A program made the translations under genes and the position numbers. 64,000 nucleotides of DNA from Geminicoccaceae bacterium (GTDB lineage Bacteria; Pseudomonadota; Alphaproteobacteria; Geminicoccales; Geminicoccaceae), in the NCBI GenBank assembly GCA_025999455.1, contig AP024683.1, positions 565,501 to 629,500 on the forward strand, written 5' to 3'. Of this stretch, positions 40,383-49,722 are shown piece after piece. Position 1 is the stretch's first letter. Each line of letters opens with the position of its first letter. A model generated the notes under the pieces. The model saw only the letters and a list, made by a program, of their open reading frames with translations. It was not told where the DNA came from and did no database searches.

Positions 40383-41135
40383 ATGGCGGCGGTCGAGTCG
40401 ACCCTCGAAGGCCTCAGGCGGGAATTGCCGGTGCAGCTCGTGTCCTACCGGCTGCCGAGCGACGCCGGGCTCGTGATCGTCGACGAGGTGAACGGCTTTT
40501 GCGCGGTCGGCGGCGGTAATCTGGCACCGCCGGAGCCGGACGCGCAAATTGCGCAGATGGTCGATCGGACCGACGCACTGGCCCGCGCCTTCCGTGCGAA
40601 AAAGCGACCGGTTCTGGCGTTCCTCGACACCCACGAGCCGGATCGACCGGAGCCCCCCTACCCGCCACATTGCATCCGTGGCACGGGCGAAGAAAATCTC
40701 GTGCCGGAACTCGTCTGGCTGGAGCACGACCCCGACGTCACGCTGATCCGCAAAGATTGCATCAACGGTTTCGTCGGGGCGATCGAACCTGCGACGGCGC
40801 GCGGTCAGCACGGACTGTCTCACAACAAGCTTTGTGATTGGATCAACCTGCACCGCCTCGAAGCTGTCGTCGTCGTCGGGATCTGTACCGACATCTGCGT
40901 GATGGACCTGGTTTTGACGCTCCTTTCGGCGCGCAACCACGGCCTCGTCCCGACCTTGCGGGACATCGTGGTCTACGAGCCGGCCTGCGCAACCTACGAT
41001 CTACCGCGCGCTGCTGCCGAGCGGCTCGGCCTCCCCGCGACGTCGGCGCATCCGAAGTGGCCGGCGCATCACATGGGCCTGTACTTCATGGCCTCACGCG
41101 GCGCGATCCTGGCTTCCGAGCTCGATGGCGTGTGA
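40383..41135 (+). CDS. Isochorismatase-like cysteine hydrolase (nicotinamidase-like)
   Basis: A 250-residue hydrolase with the Asp-Lys-Cys triad: D34 (VIVDEVNGF), K124 (LIRKDCINGF) and C172 (GICTDICV). DTHEPD and PPHCI supply residues placed like the metal site of nicotinamidases. It could release nicotinate from nicotinamide, but related enzymes hydrolyse other amides or isochorismate. GGGGAGGA lies 6 nt before the ATG. Its last 11 bp overlap the polyketide synthase gene, so the two are translationally coupled; that link is unexpected for an NAD-salvage enzyme. Confidence 0.82.
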   Translation: MAAVESTLEGLRRELPVQLVSYRLPSDAGLVIVDEVNGFCAVGGGNLAPPEPDAQIAQMVDRTDALARAFRAKKRPVLAFLDTHEPDRPEPPYPPHCIRGTGEENLVPELVWLEHDPDVTLIRKDCINGFVGAIEPATARGQHGLSHNKLCDWINLHRLEAVVVVGICTDICVMDLVLTLLSARNHGLVPTLRDIVVYEPACATYDLPRAAAERLGLPATSAHPKWPAHHMGLYFMASRGAILASELDGV

Positions 41136-42174
41136 CGGGGGCGTAGCGCTTCGATCTCTGGCCCTCGCGACCCCGCCGAACGTCCTGACACAAGCGGATG
41201 CGAAAGAAGGAGCGCGGTCGTTGTTCGAGGGTCGGCTCGAAGAGCTCGACCGTCGGCTTCACCTTTTCGACCATTGCGGCATCGAACGGAGGCGAACGGC
41301 GCTTCCGGCGTCGGCTTACCTCGAGCCGATGGGCTTCGGTCGGCGCAACGCGCTTTTTCTCAAGACCGCACTCGATTTGCTCGCGGACGCGACCAGCCGG
41401 GCCTTGGCCGAGGCCGGGCTCGAGCCGTGGGCGATCGATGGCGCCGTCACGGTGTGCTCGACGGGGATCGCCACGCCCTCCCTCGAGGCGCATCTCGCCG
41501 AGCGGATCGGGCTCCGGGACGACCTGATCCGCACCCCGCTCTTCGGGCTCGGCTGCGCCGGCGGGGTGCTGGGCCTCGCGCGCGCTTGCGACCTCGCTCG
41601 CGCACGCCCGGGCACGCGGCATCTTCTGCTCGTCGTCGAGCTCTGTTCGCTCGCCTTGCGTTGGTCGGACGCGAGCCTCGCCAATCTCGTGGCATGCGCG
41701 CTCTTCGGTGACGGCGCGGCCGCGGCCATCCTTTCGACCGAGGGCCCTGGCCCGCGGATCGTCGCCACCGGTGAGCAGCGTTTTCCCGGCACGCTCGAGG
41801 CCATGGGATGGCGCATCGAAGACGATGGTCTCGGTGTGCTCTTCGCGCCGTCGGTGCCCGATATCGCGCGTGAGCATCTGGGCGCCGCTCTGTCCGCCTT
41901 TCTCGCTCGCTGCGGTTTGGCAGCGCACGAGGTCGATCGATGGCTCTGCCATCCCGGTGGTGCGAAGGTCTTGGCGGCTCTTGAGCGGGTCTTGCCGCCT
42001 CCGGCCGCCGGCCTTGAGCATGCCCGCGCGGTGCTCGCGGAGTTCGGTAACATGTCTGCGCCGACCGTGCTTTTCGTTCTGGATCGGGCGCTCGCCGAGC
42101 CCGGCTGGCGACGCGCGGTCCTGAGCGCGCTGGGTCCCGGCTTCACGGCCGGATTCGCGGTGGTCGAAAGGTGA
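41125..42174 (+). CDS. Type III polyketide synthase (chalcone/stilbene synthase family)
   Basis: A 349-residue homodimeric ketosynthase that extends an acyl-CoA starter with malonyl-CoA and cyclises the product without an acyl carrier protein. The catalytic triad is intact: C144 (GLGCAGGVLG), H276 (CHPGGAKVL) and N309 (EFGNMSAPTVLFVL). It resembles bacterial alkylpyrone/alkylresorcinol synthases, whose starters are long-chain acyl-CoAs. The start lies inside the cysteine hydrolase gene and its stop overlaps the methyltransferase start, so all three are coupled. Confidence 0.93.
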   Translation: MACDGGVALRSLALATPPNVLTQADAKEGARSLFEGRLEELDRRLHLFDHCGIERRRTALPASAYLEPMGFGRRNALFLKTALDLLADATSRALAEAGLEPWAIDGAVTVCSTGIATPSLEAHLAERIGLRDDLIRTPLFGLGCAGGVLGLARACDLARARPGTRHLLLVVELCSLALRWSDASLANLVACALFGDGAAAAILSTEGPGPRIVATGEQRFPGTLEAMGWRIEDDGLGVLFAPSVPDIAREHLGAALSAFLARCGLAAHEVDRWLCHPGGAKVLAALERVLPPPAAGLEHARAVLAEFGNMSAPTVLFVLDRALAEPGWRRAVLSALGPGFTAGFAVVER

Positions 42175-42683
42175 ACCTGGGGCCGGTCCACCTCTTCCTC
42201 GTCGTGGTCGCCGTTCAACGCTTGGCCGAACTCGCCTGGTCCTACCGCAACGAGCGTCGACTCCGGGCCGCGGGCGCCGTGGAGCACGGTTCCCGCCACT
42301 ATCCGGCGATCGTGGCCCTCCACGTGCTTTTGTTGGTCGTGCTCTGGGCGAGGGCAGAAGCGGAGCAGGCTCCCGTGCTGCCCTGGTTTCTCGTTTGGCT
42401 CGGGTTGCAGCCACTCCGGATTTGGGTGATCGCGAGCCTGGGCGAGCGGTGGACGACACGCGTCCTGGTTCTACGGGACGCCCCGCTCGTCGTGCGCGGG
42501 CCTTATCGGTGGTTGCGGCACCCCAACTACCTGATCGTTCTCGTCGAGGTGCCGACCGTAGCGGCAGCGTGCGACGAACCTGTGGTCGCGCTCCTTTTCG
42601 GGGCCGCGAACGCCGTACTCCTGGCTCTTCGGATCCGGGTCGAAGACCGCGCGCTCGGCCGGCAGCCGGCTCGCCGAGGCTGA
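42171..42683 (+). CDS. Isoprenylcysteine carboxylmethyltransferase-family membrane methyltransferase
   Basis: A 170-residue integral membrane protein with about four to five helices and the SAM-binding signature RGPYRWLRHPNY near 109-120. Small members of this family sit beside type III polyketide synthases (for example BpsB beside BpsA in Bacillus subtilis) and O-methylate alkylpyrones. Its GTG start overlaps the synthase stop (GTGA). With this pairing the most likely role is methylation of the synthase product. It converges with acs. Confidence 0.88.
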   Translation: MNLGPVHLFLVVVAVQRLAELAWSYRNERRLRAAGAVEHGSRHYPAIVALHVLLLVVLWARAEAEQAPVLPWFLVWLGLQPLRIWVIASLGERWTTRVLVLRDAPLVVRGPYRWLRHPNYLIVLVEVPTVAAACDEPVVALLFGAANAVLLALRIRVEDRALGRQPARRG

Positions 42684-42711
42684 GCCGGCGCCGACCATCG
42701 CCCCCGCCCGC

Positions 42712-44658
42712 TCAGCTCTTCTGCGCCATCGCCTCGGCGCGACGCGCGATCAGATCGTCGACCACGCTCGGGTCGGCGAGAGTCGTCGTGTCCCCGAGCG
42801 CCTTGAACTCGCCCTCGGCGATCTTGCGGAGAATTCGCCGCATGATCTTACCGGAGCGAGTCTTGGGTAGGCCGGGCGCCCATTGGATGACGTCCGGGGT
42901 CGCGATCGGGCCGATCTCCTTGCGGACCCAAGCCACGAGATCCTTGCGGAGTTCGGCCGAGGGCTCGATGTCGGCCTTGAGGGTGACGTAGCAGTAGATC
43001 CCCTGACCCTTGATGTCGTGTGGGTAGCCAACGACCGCGGCCTCGGCCACGGCCGGATGCGCGACGAGAGCACTTTCCACCTCGGCCGTCCCGAGCCGGT
43101 GGCCGGAGACGTTCAGCACGTCGTCGACCCGGCCGGTGATCCAATAATAGCCGTCCTCGTCCCGGCGTGCGCCGTCACCGGTGAAGTACATACCCTTGAA
43201 TGTCGAAAAATAGGTCTGAACGAACCGGTCGTGATCACCGAACACGGTACGCATCTGCGAGGGCCAGCTGTCGAGAATGACGAGATTGCCCTCGCAAGGC
43301 CCTTCCAGAATTTTGCCCTCACCGTCGACGATCGCGGGCTTGATCCCGAAGAAGGGCAAGGTGGCCGAGCCGGGCTTGAGATCGGTGGCACCCGGCAAAG
43401 GCGAGATCAGGATCCCACCCGTCTCGGTCTGCCACCAAGTGTCGACGATCGGGCAGCGACCCTCCCCCACGACCCGATGATACCAGCGCCACGCCTCCGG
43501 GTTGATGGGCTCGCCGACGGAGCCCAGCAAGCGCAGCGTCTTCCGCGACGTCGCTTTGACCGGTCCCTCGCCCTTTTGCATGAGGGCACGGATGGCGGTC
43601 GGTGCGGTGTAGAAGATCGTCACGTGATGTTTGTCGACGACCTCCCAGAAGCGGGAAAAGCTCGGATAATTCGGCACGCCCTCGAACATCAAGGTCGTGG
43701 CGCCGTTCGCCAACGGTCCGTAGACGATGTAGCTGTGCCCCGTGACCCAGCCGACGTCCGCGGTGCACCAATAGACGTCACCATCTTTATAGTCGAATAC
43801 GTATTGATGCGTTAGCGAAGTATAAACGATGTACCCACCGCTGGTGTGGAGGGCCCCCTTCGGTTTGCCCGTCGATCCGGAGGTGTACAGGATGAAGAGG
43901 GGATCCTCCGCGTTCATGACTTCGGGTGGGCAGTGGTGATCTGCCCGCGCCATGAGCTCACGAGCGTCGAAGTCGCGGCCCTCGACCATGTCGACGGCGA
44001 GCCCGGTGTGCCGGAACACGAGGACTTTGACGTTCGGATCGCACTTGCGCAGTGCTTCGTCGGCGTTGGCCTTCAACGGCACGACCTTGCCACCGCGGAG
44101 GCCGCCGTCGGCGGTGATCAGAAGCTGAGCTTTGGCGTCGTTGATCCGGTCGGCGAGGCTTTCCGGTGAAAAGCCCCCGAAGACCACCGAATGGATGGCG
44201 CCGATCCGCGCGCAGGCGAGCATCGCATAGGCCGCCTCGGGGATCATGGGCAGATAGATGGTGACCCGGTCACCCTTTTTCACGCCCATGCTCTTGAGGA
44301 CATTGGCGAGACGGCAGACCTTGTCGTACAGCTCCCGGTAGGTGATTTTCTTGTCGATCGCCGGATCGTCGGCTTCCCAGATGATGGCAACCTGGTTGGC
44401 GCGATGGGGAAGGTGACGATCGATGCAGTTGTAGCAAACGTTCAGCTCACCGTCTTCGTACCACTTGATCGAGACGTTGCCCTGGTAGGTCGTGTTCTTG
44501 ATTTTCGTCGGCTTTTTGAACCAGGTGATCCGTTCGGCCATTTCGGCCCAAAAACCGTCGGGGTCCTCGACCGAGCGACGATAGAGCTCCAGGTAGCGCT
44601 CGCGATTGCAGTGGGCGCTCGCGGCCCATGCCGGGTCGACCTTGTAGACCTCGCTCAT
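42712..44658 (-). CDS. acs: Acetyl-CoA synthetase
   Basis: AMP-forming acetate activation, 648 residues, full length. The P-loop is [18 protein letters not shown], the acetate pocket lies in [10 protein letters not shown], and the C-terminal lysine that is acetylated to switch the enzyme off is in [11 protein letters not shown]. The N-terminus ([19 protein letters not shown]) is typical of Acs. GGGGAGGG lies 5 nt before the ATG. A 193-bp gap upstream carries a hairpin and repeated TTATCCCCA words. It converges with the polyketide genes. Confidence 0.97.
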   Translation of the reverse strand: MSEVYKVDPAWAASAHCNRERYLELYRRSVEDPDGFWAEMAERITWFKKPTKIKNTTYQGNVSIKWYEDGELNVCYNCIDRHLPHRANQVAIIWEADDPAIDKKITYRELYDKVCRLANVLKSMGVKKGDRVTIYLPMIPEAAYAMLACARIGAIHSVVFGGFSPESLADRINDAKAQLLITADGGLRGGKVVPLKANADEALRKCDPNVKVLVFRHTGLAVDMVEGRDFDARELMARADHHCPPEVMNAEDPLFILYTSGSTGKPKGALHTSGGYIVYTSLTHQYVFDYKDGDVYWCTADVGWVTGHSYIVYGPLANGATTLMFEGVPNYPSFSRFWEVVDKHHVTIFYTAPTAIRALMQKGEGPVKATSRKTLRLLGSVGEPINPEAWRWYHRVVGEGRCPIVDTWWQTETGGILISPLPGATDLKPGSATLPFFGIKPAIVDGEGKILEGPCEGNLVILDSWPSQMRTVFGDHDRFVQTYFSTFKGMYFTGDGARRDEDGYYWITGRVDDVLNVSGHRLGTAEVESALVAHPAVAEAAVVGYPHDIKGQGIYCYVTLKADIEPSAELRKDLVAWVRKEIGPIATPDVIQWAPGLPKTRSGKIMRRILRKIAEGEFKALGDTTTLADPSVVDDLIARRAEAMAQKS

Positions 44659-44688
44659 CGATCCCTCCCCGAAAAGCCCCGCCGGATT

Positions 44689-44813
44689 CCCGACCGACCT
44701 TTCCGGTCGGGGCTTATCCCCAGTTCGATTTCCATCTCAAGCACGTGGGGACGTTATGCCGCAAGATCGTCGGGCCGAGCTTATCCCCAAACTCGTCAAC
44801 AGGTTGTGGGCAA
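44689..44813. promoter_or_regulatory. acs leader with hairpin and DnaA-box-like repeats
   Basis: CCCGACCG (44689-44696) and CGGTCGGG (44704-44711) form an 8-bp stem with a 7-base loop 30 bp upstream of acs. Next to it TTATCCCCA occurs at 44714-44722 and again at 44781-44789, and TGTGGGCAA near 44806 resembles the reverse. The same nonamer appears inverted in the hemE gap. They could be DnaA sites or an acs-specific regulator site; no regulator is identified. Confidence 0.35.
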
Positions 44814-44851
44814 ATCTCTGCGCCGGAAGCGAGATGTCACGCGGTGTCCGA

Positions 44852-45505
44852 TCAACCGCTAGGCGAAACACCGCTCGATCGGAGCCAAGCCTCGACGGTC
44901 GGCAGGATGCGTTCGACGACCACCTCCACACCGGCCGCGTTCGGATGGATCCCGTCCTCTTGGAAGAGTTCCGGCCGGCCGACGAGCCCGTCCAAGAAGA
45001 AGGGATAGAACGCCAAGCCGTAGCGATCGACGACCCGTCGATAGGCCGCGGCGAAGTCGGCGCCGTAATCGGCGCCGAGATTGGTGGGCGCGAGCATGCC
45101 GGCGATCATCACCGGAACGCCGGCCTGCCGCGCCGCGAGTACGATCCGTTCGAGGTTCGCCTCCAGCTGCGCCGGCGGTAGAGCGCGAAGCGCGTCGTTG
45201 CCGCCGAGTTCGACCAGGAGGTGGGTGGGTCGGTCGGCCAGGACCCAGGCGAGCCGAGCTGCACCGCCGGCACTCGTGTCACCCGACACACCGGCATCGA
45301 CCACCGTGCACGCGAAGCCTCGGCGGCGCAGCGCCGCCTCGAGCCGCGCCGGGAAAGCCTCGCCGAGCGGCAGGCCGTAGCCCGCCGTCAGGGAATCGCC
45401 CAGGATGGCGATGCGACACTCGGCCGCTGCCGAGGGCGCGATCGTCCCGACGCTCAGCACCGCGAGTGACCACAGCACCTTGCGGCGCGGAACCGCGTAT
45501 TCCAT
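44852..45505 (-). CDS. SGNH-family arylesterase / lysophospholipase (TesA-like)
   Basis: A 217-residue periplasmic esterase. The leader (VLWSLAVLSVGTIAPSAAA) suggests Sec export with cleavage near 28. Blocks: GDSLTAGYG with nucleophile S38, SGDTSAG, GGNDALR and DGIHPNAAG with the catalytic Asp-His. These match TesA/EstA arylesterases. It is divergent from a ybbA-like ABC gene across 42 bp, the arrangement seen for tesA-ybbA in many proteobacteria. The ATG at 45505 was chosen from signal-peptide length; longer reading is unconserved. Confidence 0.92.
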   Translation of the reverse strand: MEYAVPRRKVLWSLAVLSVGTIAPSAAAECRIAILGDSLTAGYGLPLGEAFPARLEAALRRRGFACTVVDAGVSGDTSAGGAARLAWVLADRPTHLLVELGGNDALRALPPAQLEANLERIVLAARQAGVPVMIAGMLAPTNLGADYGADFAAAYRRVVDRYGLAFYPFFLDGLVGRPELFQEDGIHPNAAGVEVVVERILPTVEAWLRSSGVSPSG

Positions 45506-45547
45506 TTCCGTACGGCAACTCGAACCTGGGATACGGCCTCGAGACCG

Positions 45548-46261
45548 ATGATCGAACTCGACGATGTCCATCTCACGCTCACGAGTCCGGCCGGCCCCGT
45601 CACGATTTTGCGCGGGATCGATTTCGTTGTCGAGCCGAGGACGACGGTGAGCATCGTCGGTCCCTCGGGCTCGGGCAAGTCGAGCCTCTTGTCGATCATC
45701 GGCGGGATCGAGAGGGCCACTTCGGGTCGCGTGGTCGTGTGCGGCTGCGACCTCGGGGCCTTGGACGAGGACGGTCTGGCTCTTTTTCGACGGCGGCACG
45801 TGGGCATCCTCTTCCAAGCGTTCCATCTCGTTCCGTCGATGACGGCGATCGAAAACGTGGCCCTCCCGATGGAACTCGCGCGGCGCCCCGATGCCATGGC
45901 GCGGGCTGCGGCGCTCCTCGAAGAAGTCGGTCTCGCCCACCGCTTGGAACATTACCCGGCCCAGCTGTCGGGAGGCGAACAGCAGCGAGTGGCGCTCGCG
46001 CGAGCCCTGGCCAACGAGCCCGATCTCCTGCTGGCCGACGAGCCGACCGGTAATCTCGATGCCGCCACCGCGCGCGAGGTCGTCGACTTGTTGTTCGGCG
46101 TTCGGGCGCGGCACGGCACGACCCTCGTGCTCGTGACGCACGATCCCAGGCTCGCCGCGCGCTGCGCGCGGCGCGTGGTGATGGAAGAGGGTCGGCTCGT
46201 GGAGGCCGTGATCACTGAGGTTCCGAGCGCGCCGACCGACCACGCGACCGCGGAGGCCTGA
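45548..46261 (+). CDS. ybbA: ABC transporter ATP-binding protein (YbbA/LolD type)
   Basis: A 237-residue ATPase of the MacB/LolD/FtsE class. Walker A GPSGSGKSS is at 38-46, followed by HVGILFQAFHLVPSMTAIENV, LSGGEQQRVALARAL and LLLADEPTGNLD, then VTHD. It overlaps the permease start by one base (TGATG). With the adjacent large permease and the divergent arylesterase it forms the tesA/ybbA/ybbP locus; the transported substrate is not established. Confidence 0.9.
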   Translation: MIELDDVHLTLTSPAGPVTILRGIDFVVEPRTTVSIVGPSGSGKSSLLSIIGGIERATSGRVVVCGCDLGALDEDGLALFRRRHVGILFQAFHLVPSMTAIENVALPMELARRPDAMARAAALLEEVGLAHRLEHYPAQLSGGEQQRVALARALANEPDLLLADEPTGNLDAATAREVVDLLFGVRARHGTTLVLVTHDPRLAARCARRVVMEEGRLVEAVITEVPSAPTDHATAEA

Positions 46262-48771
46262 TGGCCGATCTGGCCCTCGCCTGGACGATCGCGCGGCGGG
46301 AGCTGCGTGGTGCGTTCCGCCCGCTGATCGTCCTGTTCCTCTGCCTCGCAGTCGGCGTCGCGACGATCGCGGCCGTGGGCGTTTCGGCCGAGTCGGTGCG
46401 TGAGAGTGTGCGTCGCGACGCGCGGGCACTTCTCGGTGGCGACCTCGAGCTCGAAAGCCCGAACGTGCCGGTCGCGCCGGCCGAACTCGGACGGCTGTTC
46501 GGCACGGCTGCTCGGGTTTCGACCACGGTGCGGACGGCGACGCTCGTGACAGCGCCCGATGGCCGCCGACTCGCTGTCGCTCTGAAAGGTGTCGACGAGG
46601 CTTGGCCGCTCGTCGGCTCGGTCGTGCTCGACCCCCCGGTTCCGATCCGCGACGCGCTCGCCGAAGACGGCGCGGTCGTCGAGCCGTCGCTCCTGGCCCG
46701 CCTCGGCGTCGGGATCGGCGATCGCTTGCGGCTGGGCGAGACGAGCGTGCGAATCACCGCCGTTCTCGTGCGCGAGCCCGATCGTTTGGGTGGCTTCGCC
46801 GGCTTCGGCCCGCGTCTCCTGGTGAGCGCCGACACGGTCGAGAAGGCCGGGTTGATCCGGCCGGGCGCACTCTTGCGGTACGAACATCGTGCAGTCGTGC
46901 CGCCTCGTGAGCTCGAACCGCTCGTCCAACGTCTGCGCGCGCTGGAGCCCGAGGCGGGTTGGCGGCTGCGCACGGCCGCTGCGGTCGAGCCTTCGGTTGC
47001 GCGTTTCACCGACCGTCTGGCGAGCTATTTGACTCTCGCCGGCCTCGCTTCGCTCGTCGTGGGCGGGCTCGGTGTCGGCCTCGCCGTTTCGAGCTACCTC
47101 GCGAACCGCCGGACGACGATCGCGATTCTGAAGGCACTCGGTGCCAGGGCTGCCGAAGTGGATCTGGCCCATGCCTTGCTCGTCGGCATCGTCGCTGCAT
47201 CCGGCATCGGGCTCGGTCTGATCGCGGGCCAGCTCCTTCCGTTCCTGCTCGCAGCCACCCTCGCGGGAATCTTGCCGGTCTCCGTCGAAGCCGGCTTTCA
47301 TCTCGGGCCGCTCCTGCTCGCGGCTCTGACTGGCGCGTTGACCGCCGCCCTGTTCGCGGGTTGGCCGCTCGCGACGGCACGCGAGGTGTCGGCTGCGAGT
47401 CTCCTGCGCGCCGAAGTCGCGCCGGTGCGCCGGATCCCGCGGGGCGGCCGCCTCGCGGCGCTCGCGCTGGTCGCTGCCGCACTCGTGGGTTCGGTCGTCG
47501 CGAGCGTCGACCGGCCGTTCCTCGGTCTCGTGTTCGTCGCCGGCACGGTCGTGACGATGGCGTTCCTGGCCGGTGTCGGACGGTTGCTGCTCGCGCTCGC
47601 GGTCCAGGCATTCTCGAGTGCGCGTTTGGCCGTGCGGCTCGCCGCGCGCAATCTTTCGCGACGGACGAGCGGCGCGCTGCCGGTTCTCGTCGGGCTGGGC
47701 GCAGGTCTCGGGGCGCTCGTCACGATCGGCCTGGTCGAAACCAACATCGGTCGCGCGCTCACCGTGCAACTGACGCAGCGCGCCCCGAGCCACGTCGTGA
47801 TCGACATCCAGCCGGATCAGTGGGAGCCTTTCCAACGGATCGTCAGCGACACGCCGGGAGCGGTCTTACTCCAATCCGCACCGACGCTTCGGGCGAGGGT
47901 CACCCGCATCAAAGGCGAGCCCGTCGATCGGGCGCAGGTGGCCGAGCACGTCCGCTGGACGATCGATCGCGACCGGGGTCTCACCTGGCAAGCGGCCCCG
48001 CCGCCCGGGACGGAGCTCCTCGCCGGTTCCTGGTGGCCCGAGGACTATGCGGGACCACCCTTGGTCTCGATCGAGGGAGAAGTTGCCCGCGGCTACGGCG
48101 TCGGCGTCGGCGACACGCTGGCCTTCAACGTCTTGGGGCGGACGATCGAAGCACGCATCGCCAACGTTCGCCGCGAGGTCGATTGGTCGGCCGGGCGGCT
48201 CGATTTCGTCTTCGTGTTGAGCCCGGGCGTGATCGACAAGGCGCCTCACGTTCGGATCGCGGCCCTGCACGTGCCGAACATCGCCGCCCCCCGCTTCCTC
48301 GACCGTTTGGCGCGCGAACTTCCGAACGCGACGCCGATCGAAATTGGTTCGATCCTCCGCGACGTGAGCGCGACGCTCGAGAAGATCGGGCTGGCGATCC
48401 AGGTGGTGGCGGGGATCACGATCGTGACCGGATCGTTGGTCCTCGCGGCCGCTTTGACCGCTGCCCGCCGTCGTCACCTGCAGCAGACCGTGCTCTTCAA
48501 AATCGTCGGAGCCACACGGTCACAGATCCTACGTGTCCTGATGGTCGAGCATTTGCTGCTCGCGAGCATCGCCGGCGTCGCAGGGATCCTCGCCGGAGGT
48601 CTCGCCGCTTGGGCGGTCGTACGCTTCGCCATCGGTCTCGAATGGTCTCTCGACTTGGCGCCGCCGGCGTTCGTTCTCGTCCTCGTCACGGCCCTCACGT
48701 TGGCCGTCGCGGCATTCGGCACGCTGCGGCTCCTCGGCTCCTCGGCAGCCGCGGCGCTCCGGACCGCGTGA
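46261..48771 (+). CDS. ybbP: FtsX-family ABC permease (YbbP type)
   Basis: An 836-residue inner-membrane permease with two FtsX-like domains: TM1 near the N-terminus, a large periplasmic domain, three or four helices in the middle (about 260-410), a second periplasmic domain, and a C-terminal group of helices. MacB-like permeases work mechanically on lipids or lipoproteins from the periplasmic side. Translational coupling with ybbA is shown by the TGATG overlap. It is followed by 49 bp and then the tRNA gene on the opposite strand. Confidence 0.9.
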   Translation: MADLALAWTIARRELRGAFRPLIVLFLCLAVGVATIAAVGVSAESVRESVRRDARALLGGDLELESPNVPVAPAELGRLFGTAARVSTTVRTATLVTAPDGRRLAVALKGVDEAWPLVGSVVLDPPVPIRDALAEDGAVVEPSLLARLGVGIGDRLRLGETSVRITAVLVREPDRLGGFAGFGPRLLVSADTVEKAGLIRPGALLRYEHRAVVPPRELEPLVQRLRALEPEAGWRLRTAAAVEPSVARFTDRLASYLTLAGLASLVVGGLGVGLAVSSYLANRRTTIAILKALGARAAEVDLAHALLVGIVAASGIGLGLIAGQLLPFLLAATLAGILPVSVEAGFHLGPLLLAALTGALTAALFAGWPLATAREVSAASLLRAEVAPVRRIPRGGRLAALALVAAALVGSVVASVDRPFLGLVFVAGTVVTMAFLAGVGRLLLALAVQAFSSARLAVRLAARNLSRRTSGALPVLVGLGAGLGALVTIGLVETNIGRALTVQLTQRAPSHVVIDIQPDQWEPFQRIVSDTPGAVLLQSAPTLRARVTRIKGEPVDRAQVAEHVRWTIDRDRGLTWQAAPPPGTELLAGSWWPEDYAGPPLVSIEGEVARGYGVGVGDTLAFNVLGRTIEARIANVRREVDWSAGRLDFVFVLSPGVIDKAPHVRIAALHVPNIAAPRFLDRLARELPNATPIEIGSILRDVSATLEKIGLAIQVVAGITIVTGSLVLAAALTAARRRHLQQTVLFKIVGATRSQILRVLMVEHLLLASIAGVAGILAGGLAAWAVVRFAIGLEWSLDLAPPAFVLVLVTALTLAVAAFGTLRLLGSSAAAALRTA

Positions 48772-48820
48772 CGAGGCGGCCAAGCCGATGGAGCGGAGGC
48801 GATTTCGCCGTGATCAGGGA

Positions 48821-48895
48821 TGGTGGGCGCTGCTGGTTTCGAACCAGCGACCCCCGCCGTGTGAAGACGGTGCTCTACCGCTGAGCTAAGCGCCC
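48821..48895 (-). tRNA. tRNA-Val (anticodon CAC)
   Basis: A 75-nt gene including encoded CCA. The acceptor stem is GGGCGCT/AGCGCCC, the D-arm contains AGCTCAGCGGTAGAGC, the anticodon loop is TTCACAC on a CCGTC/GGCGG stem (one G-U), and the T-arm has GGTTCGAAACC. The anticodon CAC reads GUG valine codons. It lies between ybbP and gph and is on the same strand as gph, 38 bp downstream of it. Confidence 0.97.
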
Positions 48896-48933
48896 TTCTG
48901 CGGCGCGGATCTAGGGAGCCGTTTCGCGGATTG

Positions 48934-49608
48934 TCAAGGCGAGCCCCCGAGCGCGTCGAGCGCGGGCAGGAGCTCGTCGTACCGGTCGATCACTTTGTCG
49001 GCGCCGAGCTCGCGGGCGGGAACGCTCGTGTAGCCGAAGCTCACGAGCACGCAGGGGACACCGAGCGCGCGGGCGACGAGGAGGTCGTTTCGGCTGTCGC
49101 CGACCATGACGGCACCCCTCGGTTCCACGCCCAGCGCGGTCAACGTCGCTTCCAGATGACCGGGGTCCGGTTTACGGACCGGCAAGACGTCCCCGCCGGT
49201 CACGACGTCGAGCCAGGGTGCGAGCCCCACCGCCTCCAACAAACGTTCACTGGGCGCTTGAGGTTTGTTCGTGCAAACGCCCAAACGAAACCCGAGCTCA
49301 CGAAGCCTTCGGAGCGCGTCGGCCACCCCGTCGTACGGCACGCTGAACCGGGCAGGCTCGGCCGTGTATCGTTCGAGGAACCGTTCGTAGAGGGCGTCGA
49401 GACGATCGGCTTCGAGATCCGAACCTTGCCACTCGTGGGCGCGCCGAATGAGCATCTTGGCGCCGTCGCCGATCATGTCGCGAACGGCATCGAGCGGTGG
49501 CACGCGGAGACCTTCGGCTTCCAACAGCTCGGCCAGCACGGCATGAAGATCGGGTGCGGTCTCGACGAGCGTGCCGTCGAGATCGAACACCACGGCCGCG
49601 AAACTCAT
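48934..49608 (-). CDS. gph: Phosphoglycolate phosphatase (HAD family)
   Basis: A 224-residue HAD-superfamily hydrolase that removes phosphate from 2-phosphoglycolate arising from DNA repair or oxygenation. Motif I is FDLDGT with D9 and D11, motif II VCTNKP, motif III at RKPDPG, and motif IV GDSRND. The cap insertion type matches Gph. GAGGAG lies 6 nt before the ATG; reading further upstream is unconserved. It diverges from glmU. Confidence 0.9.
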   Translation of the reverse strand: MSFAAVVFDLDGTLVETAPDLHAVLAELLEAEGLRVPPLDAVRDMIGDGAKMLIRRAHEWQGSDLEADRLDALYERFLERYTAEPARFSVPYDGVADALRRLRELGFRLGVCTNKPQAPSERLLEAVGLAPWLDVVTGGDVLPVRKPDPGHLEATLTALGVEPRGAVMVGDSRNDLLVARALGVPCVLVSFGYTSVPARELGADKVIDRYDELLPALDALGGSP

Positions 49609-49722
49609 GAAACACTCCTCGCCACACCCGACTGCCGCGCGAATCGCAACGGGGTTGCTCGCGTCCAGCCACCGGGCGAGAGATAGGCCCACACTCCGGT
49701 CCGGCCAACCAATGGAGGCCTC

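Noticed and set aside
42679-42716. Inverted repeat GCTGAGC/GCTCAGC spanning the stop codons of the methyltransferase and acs genes as a bidirectional terminator
   Set aside because: The loop is 24 bases and there is no T-run on either strand.
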